Shown here: positions 63,150 to 64,000 of the stretch, in pieces | Layout of the letters: every line of letters starts with the position of its first letter | How positions within the stretch are numbered: position 1 is the stretch's first letter | Assembly (NCBI GenBank): GCA_037349105.1 | Contig: JAYJMM010000113.1 | Location: 248,001-312,000, forward strand | DNA: 64,000 nucleotides | DNA from: Limnomonas spitsbergensis | Lineage: Eukaryota; Chlorophyta; Chlorophyceae; Chlamydomonadales | Direction: 5' to 3' | Notes under the pieces: model-generated | What the model saw: the letters and a program-made list of their open reading frames with translations, nothing else | What the model was told of the DNA's origin: nothing | The model's database searches: none | Made by a program: the position numbers and the translations under genes

Positions 63150-64000
63150 ATGCATGCGCAGTTCCCAAGTACTACAAGTGAGTACTTCTGCGATCAACTA
63201 GCATCGATCAACCACCGTCTAATACGGTGTAGTTACTTCCTTGACAGGAGTATTTATTTTGCCATGAGAAGTCCTTCTCATGCCAGAATAACTTCTGGTG
63301 TAAATCTTCACTCGCGTAGATTTAGACATGCTTCACAATTGATGTCTGGAAGGGCTTACCGCCTGGAATATATTGGTAGTTCAGATGTTGCTTGCATGTT
63401 CAGAATTCCTGGCATGGGTGACGCTGAACTTAGTGTTGAAGATGCTAGTGCACTGTACCCTTCTGCAGGGATAGCAGCAGATAAACATGTTAACAAATCC
63501 TTAGCGCAGTACCGCTTTGATGTAATCAAAGAGGTCATCAGGTTGCAGGATGATAGATTGATGAACAGTATCACACTTCTAAAATATGCTAGGGATGAAC
63601 TTGACCAGGATTCTGATGCGTCTGAAGACCTCACGGTGGACAGAATCTCAGAATTACGGTTGACCTGCAAGAGTGCAAAATTAAACATCATCAGTCATCA
63701 GCTACTGGTTGATTGGTATAAATACATTGCCATGTCTGAGTTCGAATTCCCCCTGCCTAGAGCATTTGATATTGCTTGGGAAACCGAGGCCAGCCTTAAA
63801 TGGCAACACCGCCCAACGGTAGAACCTTTATCTGATGATGATGAAATTATATTGAATAAATGTGACTTACATGTGTACAAAGAAAGACTTGCTGATGTGC
63901 AGCAACCTGATGGCACATTTGATGTGCCAGGAAAATTTATCAGGTCTCCCTGGGTGTTTGGTGTTGGTCTGTCAAATAGACCAATCCCAACTCACTTTTC
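63150..64000 (+). CDS. Unknown protein, runs off the window
   Basis: One uninterrupted frame from ATG 63150 (or ATG 63264) to the last base. From 63264 it gives 245 codons with normal composition: MRSPSHARITSGVNLHSRRF, then an acidic helical part (VIRLQDDRLMNSITLLKYAR), DWYKYIAMSEFEFPLPRAFD and GKFIRSPWVFGVGLSNRPIP. No stop occurs in the window, so the length is unknown. No family recognised. It follows the unknown protein above in the same orientation and is probably part of the same element. It is AT-richer than the host gene. Confidence 0.65.
   Translation, partial: MHAQFPSTTSEYFCDQLASINHRLIRCSYFLDRSIYFAMRSPSHARITSGVNLHSRRFRHASQLMSGRAYRLEYIGSSDVACMFRIPGMGDAELSVEDASALYPSAGIAADKHVNKSLAQYRFDVIKEVIRLQDDRLMNSITLLKYARDELDQDSDASEDLTVDRISELRLTCKSAKLNIISHQLLVDWYKYIAMSEFEFPLPRAFDIAWETEASLKWQHRPTVEPLSDDDEIILNKCDLHVYKERLADVQQPDGTFDVPGKFIRSPWVFGVGLSNRPIPTHF
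63175..63233 (+). promoter_or_regulatory. Shared motif pair, second copy
   Basis: CAAGTGAGTAC at 63175-63185 and TACGGTGTAGT at 63223-63233, 48 bases apart (39 in the first copy). The reading frame of the next ORF may run through it if the ATG at 63150 is used. Confidence 0.45.

Larger units (their letters stand above)
57528..64000 (+). mobile_element. Retroelement-like gene row (Gag, protease, unknown ORFs), truncated by window end
   Basis: Zinc-knuckle Gag, retropepsin and two further ORFs follow each other on the plus strand with short gaps. The base composition and the absence of introns, together with Gag and protease, indicate a retroelement. No RT, RNase H, integrase or recombinase is visible before the right edge, so the class is undetermined. 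Confidence 0.65.

Noticed and set aside
1..64000. rRNA and tRNA genes
   Set aside because: No conserved rRNA segment and no cloverleaf with A/B boxes was recognised by eye; a tRNAscan-SE run would settle it.

Overview
This window is nuclear DNA of a eukaryote. Host genes are broken by GT-AG introns, there are long tandem-repeat arrays, and retrotransposons fill more than half of it. GC-rich coding sequence, short introns, a TTAGGG-like minisatellite, algal-type LINE fragments and a plant/algal-style three-RRM (UBP1/TIA-1-like) gene suggest a green alga (chlorophyte). That is inference; no rRNA, tRNA or organelle gene was recognised.

Layout. 1-2.2 kb: last exons of an unidentified gene. 2.2-12.5 kb: mostly non-coding, with strong hairpins, CAG-rich sequence, several small tandem repeats and a few exon candidates. 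12.5-19.1 kb: one array of about 130 copies of a G-rich 50-bp unit with higher-order periodicity. 19.5-20.3 kb: exon candidates. 21.0-23.5 kb: the one complete host gene that can be modelled confidently, a nine-exon three-RRM RNA-binding protein. 24.3-28.5 kb: fragments of a LINE family in both orientations, then the 5' (endonuclease) part of a plus-strand LINE. 28.47-47.82 kb: a 19.35-kb Ty3/gypsy-type retrotransposon on the minus strand, inserted into that LINE. The LINE resumes at 47.82 kb with its reverse transcriptase and ends near 50.3 kb. 51.3-55.9 kb: about 20 copies of a ~222-bp satellite. 56-56.9 kb: C-terminal piece of a second LINE type with a restriction-like endonuclease. 57.5 kb to the end: another retroelement-like gene row (Gag with zinc knuckle, aspartic protease, two unknown proteins), cut by the window edge.

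The most remarkable object is the 19.35-kb element. Its order on the minus strand is: 5' repeat, an L1-ORF1-like RNA-binding protein, Gag with CCHC knuckle, aspartic protease, a second CCHC protein, a ~1,200-residue region of unknown function with one hydrophobic segment, reverse transcriptase, RNase H, a C5-cytosine DNA methyltransferase, a DDE integrase, and a PHD finger. It thus combines a likely DNA-methylation writer with a likely chromatin reader. Its terminal repeats are not ordinary LTRs. They are arranged as B' - internal - A2 - B - A1, a split-direct-repeat layout normally seen in tyrosine-recombinase elements, yet the element has TG...CA ends, a TACA target duplication and a DDE integrase. 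The repeat copies are nearly identical, so the insertion is young, but several reading-frame breaks are present.
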